A DNA stretch of 22,464 bases. It comes from an uncultured Alistipes sp. GTDB lineage: Bacteria > Bacteroidota > Bacteroidia > Bacteroidales > Rikenellaceae. The stretch lies in assembly GCA_900552955.1 (NCBI GenBank), contig USBO01000015.1, positions 1-22,464 on the forward strand, in the 5' to 3' direction. The notes beneath the pieces are model-generated. The model saw only the letters and a program-made list of their open reading frames with translations, was not told where the DNA came from and did not search any database. Within the stretch, counting starts at the first letter, position 1. Every line of letters begins with the position of its first letter. Positions 1-7,960 of this stretch are shown piece after piece. The position numbers and the translations under genes were made by a program.

Positions 1-780
1 CTGGATGTTCTTCAGACGGCAGTAGGCCGCATTGCGCATCCAGAACGACGACTGCTTCCAGTTATTGGCGTCGGTCATCGTCAGACGCGGATACTTGCCG
101 TTGGGATTCGCCTCGTTCCAGCGGTCGAGGTGCTCCTTGCGGAACGTTCCGCCCTGCTGGCAGGGCTGCACGTAGTAGGAGCTCAGATAACCGTCGACCT
201 TGCCCACACCCTGGAAGAAGGCGCTCAGATTGAGACCCTTCCAGCCGAAGCTCAGATTCAGACCATAGGTGTAGCGCGGAATCGTGCTGCCGATGATCGT
301 CATGTCCTTGTCGTCGATCTTGCCGTCTTCGTGTACGTCGGCGTAGATCACGTCGCCCGGCTTGATCTTGGCGCCGAACTGCGGGCAGTTCTCGTTGACC
401 CAGTCGGCCTCCTCCTGCGTGCGGGCGATGCCGAGCGATTTGAAGCCGTAGATCGAGTTGATGGCCGAACCCTCCTGGTTGCGGATTGCGCCGCTGCCGC
501 CGGTGATACCCTTCATGTCGATGATCTTGTTGACCACATCCGACAGGTTGGCGTCGACACCGAACGTGAAGTCGCCCCACTTGTTGTTGTAGCCGATAGA
601 GACCTCCCAGCCCACGTTGCGCACCTTACCGGCATTCTGATAAGGTTTGCCCAGACCGATGCCGGGTGCAATGTCGAGTTTGAGCAGAATGTCGTGCGTC
701 GTCTTGTAGTACCAGTCGGCCGTGACGCTCAGTTTGTCGAAGAGCGTGGCGTCGATACCCAAGTCGTAAATCTCGGTGGA
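1..780 (-). pseudogene. C-terminal remainder of the SusC receptor, beyond an in-frame stop (runs off window)
   Basis: Translating on past the TAG at 783-781, in the same frame as the SusC gene, gives about 260 further residues with no other stop. They look like the end of a SusC barrel: STEIYDLGIDATLF right after the stop, then NVGWEVSIGYNNKWGDFTFG, then KPGDVIYADVHEDGKIDDKD, the Asp-rich segment usual near the C-terminus of this family. The last readable residues (RNAAYCRLKNIQ) also match the family, and the gene continues beyond the window. With 687 residues before the stop the total would approach the roughly 1000 residues usual for SusC. No start codon or leader is evident here, so the piece is probably untranslated unless the stop is a sequencing error or is read through. 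Confidence 0.85.
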
Positions 781-2844
781 CTACCACGTGATGAGCGGGT
801 TGGCCAAAACGGTCTGCGTGACGATTGGGGTGATGACGTCGTTGACCGAGATCGAGCTGACGGCCAACTGCTGGATCGTGGGATAGTTCGAACCGATATC
901 CTGGTTACCCAACTGTCCGTACGAACCGCGTATCTTCAGTTCGTTGAGCGTGTGGCGGATATTCTGCATGAAAGGCTCCTCGCTGATGCGCCATGCACCC
1001 GAGAACGAGGGGAAGACACCCCAGCGATTGCCCTTCAGGAAGCGCGACGAACCGTCGAAACGGACGTTGGCCTCGAACAGATAGCGCTCCTTGTAGTTGT
1101 AGTTCAGACGACCGAAGTAGGATTGCAGCGCCCACTGCTGACGCCCGCCGTCATTGTCCTTCGTCTCGTTGTCAGCACCGGCGCCGATCACCTCGTAATC
1201 GGGATAGGCGAAGTTCTCGCGGTGCGCCGAAAGCGACTTGTAGTCATAGGTCTCGCGCGAAGCGCCCAGCAGCAGCTTGAAGTTGTGATCCTTGGCGAAG
1301 GTGTGCTGGAAAGCGGCCGTGAACTGGTAGTTGCCGTAGAACGAGCGGTTGGCCGACTCGTCGAGGTAGTTGAACGATACGTTGGAGTTGGGCGAAACCG
1401 TGCCGAAGGCATCCGAATAGAACTTCATCTTCTTGACGAAGGTGTGGTTGTTTGTCGTCACGTAACGCGGAGCGATCATTCCCTCGAGCGTCAGCCACTT
1501 GACGGGTTTGAAGGTGAGCGTCGCGGCGCCGTTCAGGCGGATCGTGTTGTTCTTGACGTTGCCGCCTTCGCCCTCGAGCGTCGGCAGGACGTTGGTGCTG
1601 CCGCCCGACAGGCCGGCCCAGTAGCCCGACGACCAGCGCGAAAGGATCAGCGGGTCGCGCGTGTTCATGTAGTTGAACAGCGTGTTCTGCTGCGGGATGC
1701 GGCGGCGGTCGCCGTTGACGAACGAGACATCGAACTTCATCGACAGTTTGTCCGAGAAGTCGATGTTCATGTTGTTGCGGACGTTGTAACGCTGGTAGTC
1801 GGTGCGCTTGATGATACCCTTCTGGTCCAGATAGCCGAACGACGTCATGACGCGCACGCGCTCCGAGCTGGCCATCAGCGAAAGGTTGTGGTTGTGGGTG
1901 AATCCCGAGCCGGTCAGGATCTGATCCTGCCAGTCGGTGAGCGGATAGTTGTCGGGATCGATGCGGTTGTTCTCGCGGTAGCGGGCGATGTATTCGTCGG
2001 TGTAGATCGACGCCTTGCCGTCGTTGAGCGACGTTTCGCGGCTGAGGATCATGTACTCCTCGGCGCTGACCGTCTCGGGAACGTCGGTCGGCGACTGCCA
2101 GCCGACGTAACCGCGGTAGGTGACGGCCGTCTGGCCCTTCTTGCCGCGCTTGGTCGTCACGAGAATGACGCCGTTGGCCGCACGCGAACCGTAGATGGCC
2201 GACGAAGCGGCATCCTTGAGTACCGAGATCTGGTCGATCTGCGTGGCGTCGACGGCATCCAGACTACCCTCCACGCCGTCGATGAGCACCAGCGGAGCGG
2301 AACTCGAACCGCCGAAGGTGCCGATACCGCGCACGCGGATCATACCTCCGTCACCGCCCGGAGCACCGCTCTGCGTGGTGACGGTCACACCCGGGGCGAC
2401 GCCCTGAAGCGCCGTCGACGAGGAGACGATCGGACGGTTGGCGAGATTTTCGGCCGAGATCGACGCCACGGAACCGGTCAGGTTGACCTTTTTCTGCGTG
2501 TCGTAACCCACGACGACGACCTCGTTGATGAGCGAATTGTCGCTGTCGAGCACGATGTCGAGCTTCGTCTGCGAGCCGATGGTAACGGTTTTGGATTTAT
2601 AACCCAGATAAGAGACGGTGAGTTGCTGCCCCGGAGCGGCAGGAAGGCGGAAAGCTCCGTCGGCATCGGTAGTCGTACCGATATGTGTGCCTTCGATGAC
2701 GACCGAGGCACCGATAAGCGGGTAATTTTCCGCGTCGCTAACGGTTCCGCTGATCTGCGACTTCTGTGCGTACGCACTCCCCCCCCCTACTGCTACGAGC
2801 AGGACGACGAGGACGCTGCGGACTATATTCGTGATTTTATTCAT
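781..2844 (-). CDS. SusC/RagA-family TonB-linked outer-membrane receptor, cut short by an amber codon
   Basis: This is the N-terminal two thirds of a SusC-type receptor, which imports glycans or other large ligands across the outer membrane with a SusD lipoprotein using TonB energy. A signal peptide (residues 1-26, ending SAYAQ) precedes a carboxypeptidase-regulatory-like domain (about 28-103), a TonB-box-like stretch EVVVVGY (108-114), a plug domain (about 115-237, with VRGIGTFGG, VLIDGVEG and SAIYGSRAANGVILVTTKRG) and the first barrel strands. The frame ends at TAG in ITW*STE. Family members usually have Glu or a similar residue there, so one GAG-to-TAG change explains it. Codons 20-22 of the signal peptide are GGG GGG GGG, part of a nine-G run. 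It starts 27 nt after the lipoprotein gene, so the two are probably cotranscribed. A partner SusD would lie beyond position 1. As written, the product would lack the C-terminal strands and probably not insert. Confidence 0.93.
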   Translation of the reverse strand: MNKITNIVRSVLVVLLVAVGGGSAYAQKSQISGTVSDAENYPLIGASVVIEGTHIGTTTDADGAFRLPAAPGQQLTVSYLGYKSKTVTIGSQTKLDIVLDSDNSLINEVVVVGYDTQKKVNLTGSVASISAENLANRPIVSSSTALQGVAPGVTVTTQSGAPGGDGGMIRVRGIGTFGGSSSAPLVLIDGVEGSLDAVDATQIDQISVLKDAASSAIYGSRAANGVILVTTKRGKKGQTAVTYRGYVGWQSPTDVPETVSAEEYMILSRETSLNDGKASIYTDEYIARYRENNRIDPDNYPLTDWQDQILTGSGFTHNHNLSLMASSERVRVMTSFGYLDQKGIIKRTDYQRYNVRNNMNIDFSDKLSMKFDVSFVNGDRRRIPQQNTLFNYMNTRDPLILSRWSSGYWAGLSGGSTNVLPTLEGEGGNVKNNTIRLNGAATLTFKPVKWLTLEGMIAPRYVTTNNHTFVKKMKFYSDAFGTVSPNSNVSFNYLDESANRSFYGNYQFTAAFQHTFAKDHNFKLLLGASRETYDYKSLSAHRENFAYPDYEVIGAGADNETKDNDGGRQQWALQSYFGRLNYNYKERYLFEANVRFDGSSRFLKGNRWGVFPSFSGAWRISEEPFMQNIRHTLNELKIRGSYGQLGNQDIGSNYPTIQQLAVSSISVNDVITPIVTQTVLANPLITW
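2779..2787 (-). repeat. Homopolymer of nine G in the SusC signal peptide
   Basis: The plus strand has nine C; the coding strand therefore has nine G, encoding Gly20-Gly22 just before the signal-peptide cleavage region. The gene is in frame with nine. Gain or loss of one G would stop the receptor near its N-terminus. Confidence 0.9.
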
Positions 2845-2871
2845 AGCTTAAAGTTGTTAGTAGCTCAGAGG

Positions 2872-4701
2872 TTACTTCGTGATTTTGATGTTGTCCAGCA
2901 ACATACGGTTCTTGGTCGAGTTCGAGCCCTTCGAAGCGTCGATCTTGATGCGCGTCTCGGCCGTCGCACCGCTGACCGACAATTTGACGTGTGTCCACGG
3001 CTTGTTCACCACGGCATTGGACTGTCCGGCGCACAAGTCTGGCGTGATGACGAAGTCCTGACCCGCGGCAGCGACCTGCTGAGCCGCACCTCCATTGGGG
3101 TTGACCGTAGCTGCCGTGTAAGTGCCGGCGCCCACGATCGTCACATGGATGTCATCGGCGTTGTCGCCGAAGCGGCACATGTCGAATTCGACCGAGATGT
3201 CGGTGGCACCCGACAGTTTGGCCAGCTTGGGCGTCATCACCCACCCGCTGTACTGGTGTTTGCTCGAAGACTTGTTCATACGGATCGTACCCGCCTGTTC
3301 GGCGACATGGGCGATCTCCCAGCCGGCGACGTCGCGGTTGCTCAGATATGCCTCGCAGGCGATACTGTTCTCGGTCTCATCGACCGCGCCGGGCGTACTC
3401 CAATCGTCGGGGAACACATCCGTATACGTGGCACCTCCTTTATTTCCTTCTTCCGTACCGTCGAGCACCGCTGCGGACTTATTGTCGTCGGCGATCGGCG
3501 AGGTGCCGCCGCCCTTCGATTTGCCCAACGTATAATCGCCGCCCCAGACGAAGAGGTCGAAATTCTGCTCCAGCACGAGATTCGGATCCTCGGCCGTTAC
3601 CAGTTCGAGATAGTAGCGCGGCTTGCCGTCGGCATAGGTCAAATCGACACGGACGAGCAACTGCGCTTCGGCCGAAATATTCGTCCAAAACTTGTTGCCG
3701 CCAACCAGCATCTCTGCCATCCGACCGACGGCCTTCTTGACCTCGTGGATCCGCGAATCGGCGAGATCTTTTCCGTAGTAATAGGGAATGGCCGACATTA
3801 CGTTCTCGACCTTGCCCACGCCGCCGTTGCCGCTGTAGGGAGCGAATCCGTAGGCAACCTTGTTGATCTCGATCGTGAATTCGCCCTTGGCCGGAACCGC
3901 CACCTTGCCCTCGAAGATGTCGACGCCTTCGGTCGCACGCGCCAACTTCGTCTCCTTGCCGTCGACGATCACCGATACCATGTCGTCGGTCGACACGAAC
4001 GTGCTGGTCAACTCGCCCGGACGGCCTGCATCGTCATAGGAGAGAACCGCGAGCGTAACACCCTTCTTGTCCGCTTTCGTAAGTTTCAGCTCCTTGACAC
4101 CCTTGTCGGTCTTCACCTCGCTGCCACCGGCTTCGAGCAGTGTGAGGAGTTCGGCGGCGGTAGCTTCGTTGTGGTCGCTGTCGAAGATGTAACGGTAGGA
4201 TACCGTGTAGGCGTTGGGTGTGATCTTTCCCGTGAAGATCAACGTGCCGTCGGCACTCTCGTCGAAGCGCGCCTCGACCAGCGACGATGCGAAGGCCGTC
4301 GTGAAACGCGCGAAGGTCGGCGCCGTGACCCGCTGGCCGGAAGCATCGAATCCGACCACGGCGAAGAGGTATTCCACCTTGGGCATCAGGCCGGACAGCG
4401 TCTGCTCGAAGGGAGCTTCGGCCATTTCACCGCGCTCCTCGACGAAAGCGAGACGGTCGATGGCGTCGTGGGCCGCATACTCGAAGTCGGAGATCGGCGT
4501 CGGTTTGACGATCATGTAGGAAGCCACGTTTTCCTGTTCGGTCACCAGTTTGACCTTCGCGGAGCTCGGAGTCACGTCATCCACGTCGATCGCAATGGCA
4601 GCCGAAATGGGTCCGTAGTCGACATCGTCGCTTTCGCACGACGATACGGCGAATGCCGTCAGAAGACATCCCGCCGTCCATAGAAGTAAGTTTCGGATCA
4701 T
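2872..4701 (-). CDS. Surface lipoprotein with FN3-like and jelly-roll-like domains, first gene of the SusC operon
   Basis: A 609-residue predicted lipoprotein. A lipobox AVSSC (Cys22) follows a hydrophobic N-terminus, and the next residues ESDD fit the acidic export signal that sends Bacteroidetes lipoproteins to the cell surface. Residues about 32-137 resemble a fibronectin type III-like domain (LSGLMPKVEYLFAVVGFDASG). The middle has two further beta-rich segments. Residues about 430-609 look like a jelly-roll or choice-of-anchor domain (GWVMTPKLAKLSG, ISVEFDMCRFG) ending MLLDNIKITK. I see no catalytic motif, so a ligand-binding role at the cell surface beside SusC is inferred. It is not a recognisable SusD. 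It precedes susC by 27 nt, whereas the usual order is susC first. The start at 4701 is supported by the signal sequence and the -7 box about 45 nt upstream. Confidence 0.85.
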   Translation of the reverse strand: MIRNLLLWTAGCLLTAFAVSSCESDDVDYGPISAAIAIDVDDVTPSSAKVKLVTEQENVASYMIVKPTPISDFEYAAHDAIDRLAFVEERGEMAEAPFEQTLSGLMPKVEYLFAVVGFDASGQRVTAPTFARFTTAFASSLVEARFDESADGTLIFTGKITPNAYTVSYRYIFDSDHNEATAAELLTLLEAGGSEVKTDKGVKELKLTKADKKGVTLAVLSYDDAGRPGELTSTFVSTDDMVSVIVDGKETKLARATEGVDIFEGKVAVPAKGEFTIEINKVAYGFAPYSGNGGVGKVENVMSAIPYYYGKDLADSRIHEVKKAVGRMAEMLVGGNKFWTNISAEAQLLVRVDLTYADGKPRYYLELVTAEDPNLVLEQNFDLFVWGGDYTLGKSKGGGTSPIADDNKSAAVLDGTEEGNKGGATYTDVFPDDWSTPGAVDETENSIACEAYLSNRDVAGWEIAHVAEQAGTIRMNKSSSKHQYSGWVMTPKLAKLSGATDISVEFDMCRFGDNADDIHVTIVGAGTYTAATVNPNGGAAQQVAAAGQDFVITPDLCAGQSNAVVNKPWTHVKLSVSGATAETRIKIDASKGSNSTKNRMLLDNIKITK

Positions 4702-4745
4702 ACGATTAGTGTTTGGTTAATAATGTGAATTTTGGTTAGTGTGTA

Positions 4746-4753
4746 CAAAGATA
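4746..4753 (-). promoter_or_regulatory. -7 promoter box for the lipoprotein-SusC operon
   Basis: Read on the minus strand this is TATCTTTG, matching the Bacteroidetes -7 consensus TAnnTTTG, in an AT-rich stretch. Transcription would begin about 40 nt before the ATG at 4701. A clear -33 TTTG at 19-21 nt spacing is not visible, which would fit a promoter needing help or one with a degenerate -33 element. Confidence 0.6.
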
Positions 4754-4791
4754 GTAAAAAAAGGCAAACGGAAAAATTAAAGGAAAAGAAA

Positions 4792-4807
4792 ATTAAAACG
4801 TTTTAAT
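4792..4807. promoter_or_regulatory. Perfect 16-bp palindromic operator (LacI type)
   Basis: ATTAAAACGTTTTAAT is fully self-complementary around a central CG, the usual form of LacI/GalR-family operators. It lies 38 nt upstream of the -7 box of the lipoprotein-SusC operon. Related sites occur at 4863-4878, 16351-16366 and 16486-16501, so it is a candidate target of the LacI-type fusion protein encoded in this window. Confidence 0.65.
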
Positions 4808-4862
4808 AAAAATTGCGGATTATTAACGAAAATTAAATAGTTCCCGCTTCGGCATCCCGCCG

Positions 4863-4878
4863 ATTACAACGTTTCAAT
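4863..4878. promoter_or_regulatory. Second, imperfect copy of the palindromic operator
   Basis: ATTACAACGTTTCAAT keeps the outer ATT/AAT and central AACGTT of the perfect site, with two mismatched pairs. Its centre is 71 bp from that of the perfect copy, close to seven helical turns, which would suit binding of two dimers on one face of the DNA. Confidence 0.5.
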
Positions 4879-4894
4879 AAAACGGATGCCAATA

Positions 4895-4927
4895 TTGACA
4901 ACCGGCTGTTCGACAGCCGATTGTCAA
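4895..4927 (-). terminator. Hairpin after the phosphoesterase gene, likely operon terminator
   Basis: A 14-bp stem with one C-A mismatch and a five-base loop (TTCGA) lies 23 nt after the stop at 4951. The minus-strand sequence that follows is only moderately T-rich, so termination may be partial. It marks the boundary between the catabolic operon and the lipoprotein-SusC operon. Confidence 0.55.
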
Positions 4928-4950
4928 TGGCGGATCATCCAACGGAAGGC

Positions 4951-6621
4951 TTATCGAATCTCTTTGTCGAACGGTTTGGGCCGTTCGAGCGTTTCGGTGT
5001 GAAGGATCGTGCCATCGGCGTTCACGATCCGGATTTCGACCGGAGCTGTCGCCGTACGCGCCTTGGCTGCGAACATATGGTGGCTGATGACACGGGAGTC
5101 GCTCTGCTTATAGACAGGTTTCTCGGCCAAAGCCGGCAGATAGTGGCTGATGTTGTAGAGCGGATCCTCGTCCTCGACCTGCTTGACGTCGAGCGCCCGT
5201 CCCTTCTCGTACATCTCCACGCGCTGTCCGGGCTGATACTCCCAATAATTGACATAGACGCAGTTCGCGTATTCGGGCTGGCTGTAGTCGATGCGTTCGG
5301 GATAGAGGCGCTGCTGCACACCGATGAGATCGCAGGTGCGATAGTACTCGCCCACACCGTTCATATCGTAGGCACGCAATCTCTTGCGTCCGTATGCCTC
5401 GGTGCGATAGGTATATGCGAAACGGCCGCCGTCGACAGTCGCCACGACGAAACCCGCATCGCTGCCGTCGGGACACAACGCCTGAAAACGATCGTTGGTC
5501 GTCCACATATCGCCCGAGGTGGCGGGAAGTATGTACTGTTCGAAGCGCGGATAATCGGGGCTTTTCAAATAAAATGTCCGGTGGGCGTGCCCCGAAAAGA
5601 TATGCACCTTGTCGAAACGCGAGAAATATGCGTCAAGCGAATCCACCTGAGCGACATCGGACAGAAGCGTCGTACGGCGGGCATCCTGGAAGAAGATCGG
5701 GCAATGCGTGCAGAGGCAGACCGTCTTCGAGGCATCGACCGTCGCCAGATCGCGGCGCAGCCACGCCAGTTGCGCAGGCGTGAAGGCCCGGTCGTAGTCG
5801 CGGGCGCCGACCACGCCGACGTTCTTCTTGCCCTTGCCGGGCGTATTCTTGTAGATGATGTTGTCCATCATGATCCAGTGCACGTCGCCGATGTTCATCG
5901 CATAGTAGGTCGGGCCGAACGTACGGCGGAAGAGGTGCTCGGCACGACGGTCGACCGCATCGCCGGCCTGCGTGGCGGCGTCGTGATCGTGGTTGCCCGG
6001 AATGCTGTAGAGCAGCGTCGGGAAGCCGTTCTGCTCGAGGAACCGTTTGGCGGAAGCGACGTCGAACTCATACTGATACCAGTAGAGATCGTGCGACAGG
6101 TCGCCCAGATTGAGCGAATAGACCGGACCGCGCGCCGAAGCTCGCGCCGCCTCGTCGGAGATCGACGACAGCGCGATGCGGCGGTAGTGGTCGAGATCGT
6201 GCTTCTCGGAGGAGTTCGTCAGATGCAGGTCCGTGAAGAACATCATCGTATAACGCGACTGATCGACGCTCGCAAAGCGGAAATCGTGCCGCTCGTCGCG
6301 GTCGCTCCCCTCGTCGAGCGCCGCCCAGAAGAGCGGCTGAATGCCGTCGGCCTCGGCAGCCACCCAGTTCGACGGCGTGACGGCGAAGACGAAGCCCGCC
6401 GACTTGTCGGATTCGAGGCGATAGCGTCCTTTGGCGTCGGTCGTTGCGAAGTGCACGCCGTCCGACACATGAACGCCGGCCAAAGGTTGGCCGTCGCCGT
6501 AGACGACACCCGTGAGAATTGCCTTGCCGCGACCGGCGGCATCGGCATGGAAGGTCGCCGCAAACAGGCAGACGACCGTCAATGCGGCTGCGAGAAACCG
6601 CATGTTACGATTCAGTTTCAT
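4951..6621 (-). CDS. Exported calcineurin-like metallophosphoesterase with N- and C-terminal accessory domains
   Basis: A 556-residue secreted phosphoesterase. A signal peptide (about 1-29, ending FHADAAG) is followed by a carboxypeptidase-regulatory-like beta domain (about 33-118, LTGVVYGDGQPLAGV) and the catalytic domain (about 124-350). All metal-binding motifs are present: FFTDLHLT (Asp131, His133), LNLGDLSHD (Asp174), PGNHDHD (Asn210, His211), CTHCPIF (His306) and SGHAHRTF (His345, His347). Residues after about 365 form the C-terminal domain typical of this three-domain Bacteroidetes type. It should hydrolyse a phosphomono- or diester outside the cytoplasm; the substrate is unknown. Its ATG overlaps the upstream phosphatase stop (ATGA, 6618-6621), so the two are probably translationally coupled and may act in sequence. 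An internal Met at 6603 is an alternative start and would shorten the positively charged N-region of the signal. Confidence 0.9.
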   Translation of the reverse strand: MKLNRNMRFLAAALTVVCLFAATFHADAAGRGKAILTGVVYGDGQPLAGVHVSDGVHFATTDAKGRYRLESDKSAGFVFAVTPSNWVAAEADGIQPLFWAALDEGSDRDERHDFRFASVDQSRYTMMFFTDLHLTNSSEKHDLDHYRRIALSSISDEAARASARGPVYSLNLGDLSHDLYWYQYEFDVASAKRFLEQNGFPTLLYSIPGNHDHDAATQAGDAVDRRAEHLFRRTFGPTYYAMNIGDVHWIMMDNIIYKNTPGKGKKNVGVVGARDYDRAFTPAQLAWLRRDLATVDASKTVCLCTHCPIFFQDARRTTLLSDVAQVDSLDAYFSRFDKVHIFSGHAHRTFYLKSPDYPRFEQYILPATSGDMWTTNDRFQALCPDGSDAGFVVATVDGGRFAYTYRTEAYGRKRLRAYDMNGVGEYYRTCDLIGVQQRLYPERIDYSQPEYANCVYVNYWEYQPGQRVEMYEKGRALDVKQVEDEDPLYNISHYLPALAEKPVYKQSDSRVISHHMFAAKARTATAPVEIRIVNADGTILHTETLERPKPFDKEIR

Positions 6622-7946
6622 TTGGTTGCTTCGAGTTTAAGTCTTGCTTCTTTGACGATTTCAGAATAGTGGGCACGGAAATCCTCCCAGCGGTAATAGG
6701 GACCCTGACTGCCGGAGACCGGAAACCGAAGCTCCTTATCGTTGAGCACCACGCGCACCAGCACGTCGGGATTCTTCCGACTGCGGTAGAAGACGAACTG
6801 CATGTTCGACGCCATCGGGATGCGGTAGATCTGCCACACGTCGCTGATCTTGTGCGGGTCGGTCACCGCCGTCGTCCAGCCGTCGACGCCCATGAGCGTC
6901 AGCAGTGCCATGATGCAGCCGTCGTGACCGAAGCGCAGGCGTACTGCCGGTTCGCCGGCGGCCATATCCTCGTCGGCACGCACGAGGATGTCGTCGAGCA
7001 GCGACTCGGAGAGATTGGTGCCACGGCCACGATTGCGCGGATCGGGTCCCTTTTCGATATAATAGGTATAGTTGTCACACTCCCAGAAGCGGAACAGCTC
7101 GTCGGGTGTGAACAGGTCGTAGAACGACTCGTCGAGATCCGTGCACTGCATGTGGCCGGCCACGAAGAAGAGATCCAGCCCGAACTGGAACGGGTCACAG
7201 ATCGACCGCGCATAGGCCGTGTCGGTGAACAGGCGCGCCAGCAGCGGTTCGAGATCGACGTTCTCCTCGCAGAACCGCCGCCACTCGGGACGCCAGGGCG
7301 CCTCGGGAGACTTGTATTCCAGATCCTTAGCCGTACCTACAGGATTCTCAGGCGAATGGGGATTGAGATAATACATGTTGACGGCGCTCGTCTCGGTGAA
7401 GATATCGAGCGACGGATCAATCTCCTTCAACCCCTCGCAGAAGGAGGCCATGCTCATGATGCAGCGCGGCACGTGCGTCGAATAGGCCACGATGTGCGGC
7501 CGATGACGGAAAATCGCGGGATAGGCGGCATACATACGCTTGGCCAGCCGCTTGTGCTGCATCTGCCCCTTGGGAGCCAGATCACCGGCGCGGCCCTTGA
7601 GCAGCGGATAGATCTTCAGAAACCGATCGCAGGCGTCGAGGCCCTTGGGCGTGAGCTTGCCATCGGCACGCGCACGTCCCAGCACTTCGGCCACCGTGTC
7701 GTACTGATGGTTGCGCAGGATGTAGCGGGCACCGTGGCGGCCGTAGTGGCTGATGTAGAACGGCTCGTAGCCCTTGGGCGCCGCAGTCGCCTCGGGCTCG
7801 TCGAAGGAGTACATATAATAGATTCCTCCGGCCTTGTCGGGATCGGCCATGATTTCTTCGTAGGCACTCTGCGCTAAGGCCGCAGCACTCACCGTCAAAG
7901 CGGCGAACGAAAGGATCAGTCGTCTGAAAAGGGTAGTGAAGTTCAT
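6618..7946 (-). CDS. Exported histidine-type acid phosphatase (branch 2, phytase-like)
   Basis: A 442-residue secreted phosphatase of the histidine phosphatase superfamily, branch 2. The start at 7946 is chosen because it begins a good signal peptide (MNFTTLFRRL through SAAALAQ, about 1-26); the open frame extends further upstream but into the kinase gene. The nucleophile motif is YISHYGRHGARY (Arg70, His71) and the proton-donor motif is LRFGHDGCI (His341, Asp342). The HD pair is like classical acid phosphatases and phytases rather than the HAE of inositol polyphosphate phosphatases. The reaction is phosphomonoester hydrolysis in the periplasm or at the surface. Its place beside a second exported phosphatase and cytoplasmic sugar/polyol enzymes suggests dephosphorylation of a sugar or polyol phosphate before import. 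It follows the kinase gene by 14 nt and overlaps the phosphoesterase by 4 nt. Confidence 0.9.
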   Translation of the reverse strand: MNFTTLFRRLILSFAALTVSAAALAQSAYEEIMADPDKAGGIYYMYSFDEPEATAAPKGYEPFYISHYGRHGARYILRNHQYDTVAEVLGRARADGKLTPKGLDACDRFLKIYPLLKGRAGDLAPKGQMQHKRLAKRMYAAYPAIFRHRPHIVAYSTHVPRCIMSMASFCEGLKEIDPSLDIFTETSAVNMYYLNPHSPENPVGTAKDLEYKSPEAPWRPEWRRFCEENVDLEPLLARLFTDTAYARSICDPFQFGLDLFFVAGHMQCTDLDESFYDLFTPDELFRFWECDNYTYYIEKGPDPRNRGRGTNLSESLLDDILVRADEDMAAGEPAVRLRFGHDGCIMALLTLMGVDGWTTAVTDPHKISDVWQIYRIPMASNMQFVFYRSRKNPDVLVRVVLNDKELRFPVSGSQGPYYRWEDFRAHYSEIVKEARLKLEATK

Positions 7947-7960
7947 TCGGATCGGGTTGG

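Noticed and set aside
781..783. Amber codon read as an unusual amino acid or by programmed readthrough
   Set aside because: Nothing in the window suggests a suppressor tRNA or recoding signal, and the site is an ordinary barrel position. A point mutation or sequence error is simpler.
130..4683. Very long plus-strand open frame (over 1500 codons) opposite the lipoprotein and SusC genes
   Set aside because: It crosses two clear minus-strand genes and the gap between them, has the Arg/Val/Asp/His-rich composition of antisense shadows in GC-rich DNA, and shows no domain. The minus-strand genes have signal peptides and family motifs.
4921..6669. Plus-strand open frame opposite the phosphoesterase
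   Set aside because: The minus-strand product has every metallophosphoesterase motif; the plus-strand product has none.
6618..7946. Calling the histidine phosphatase an inositol polyphosphate phosphatase (MINPP)
   Set aside because: The proton-donor motif is HD rather than the HAE expected of that group, so only a general histidine-type phosphatase is supported.
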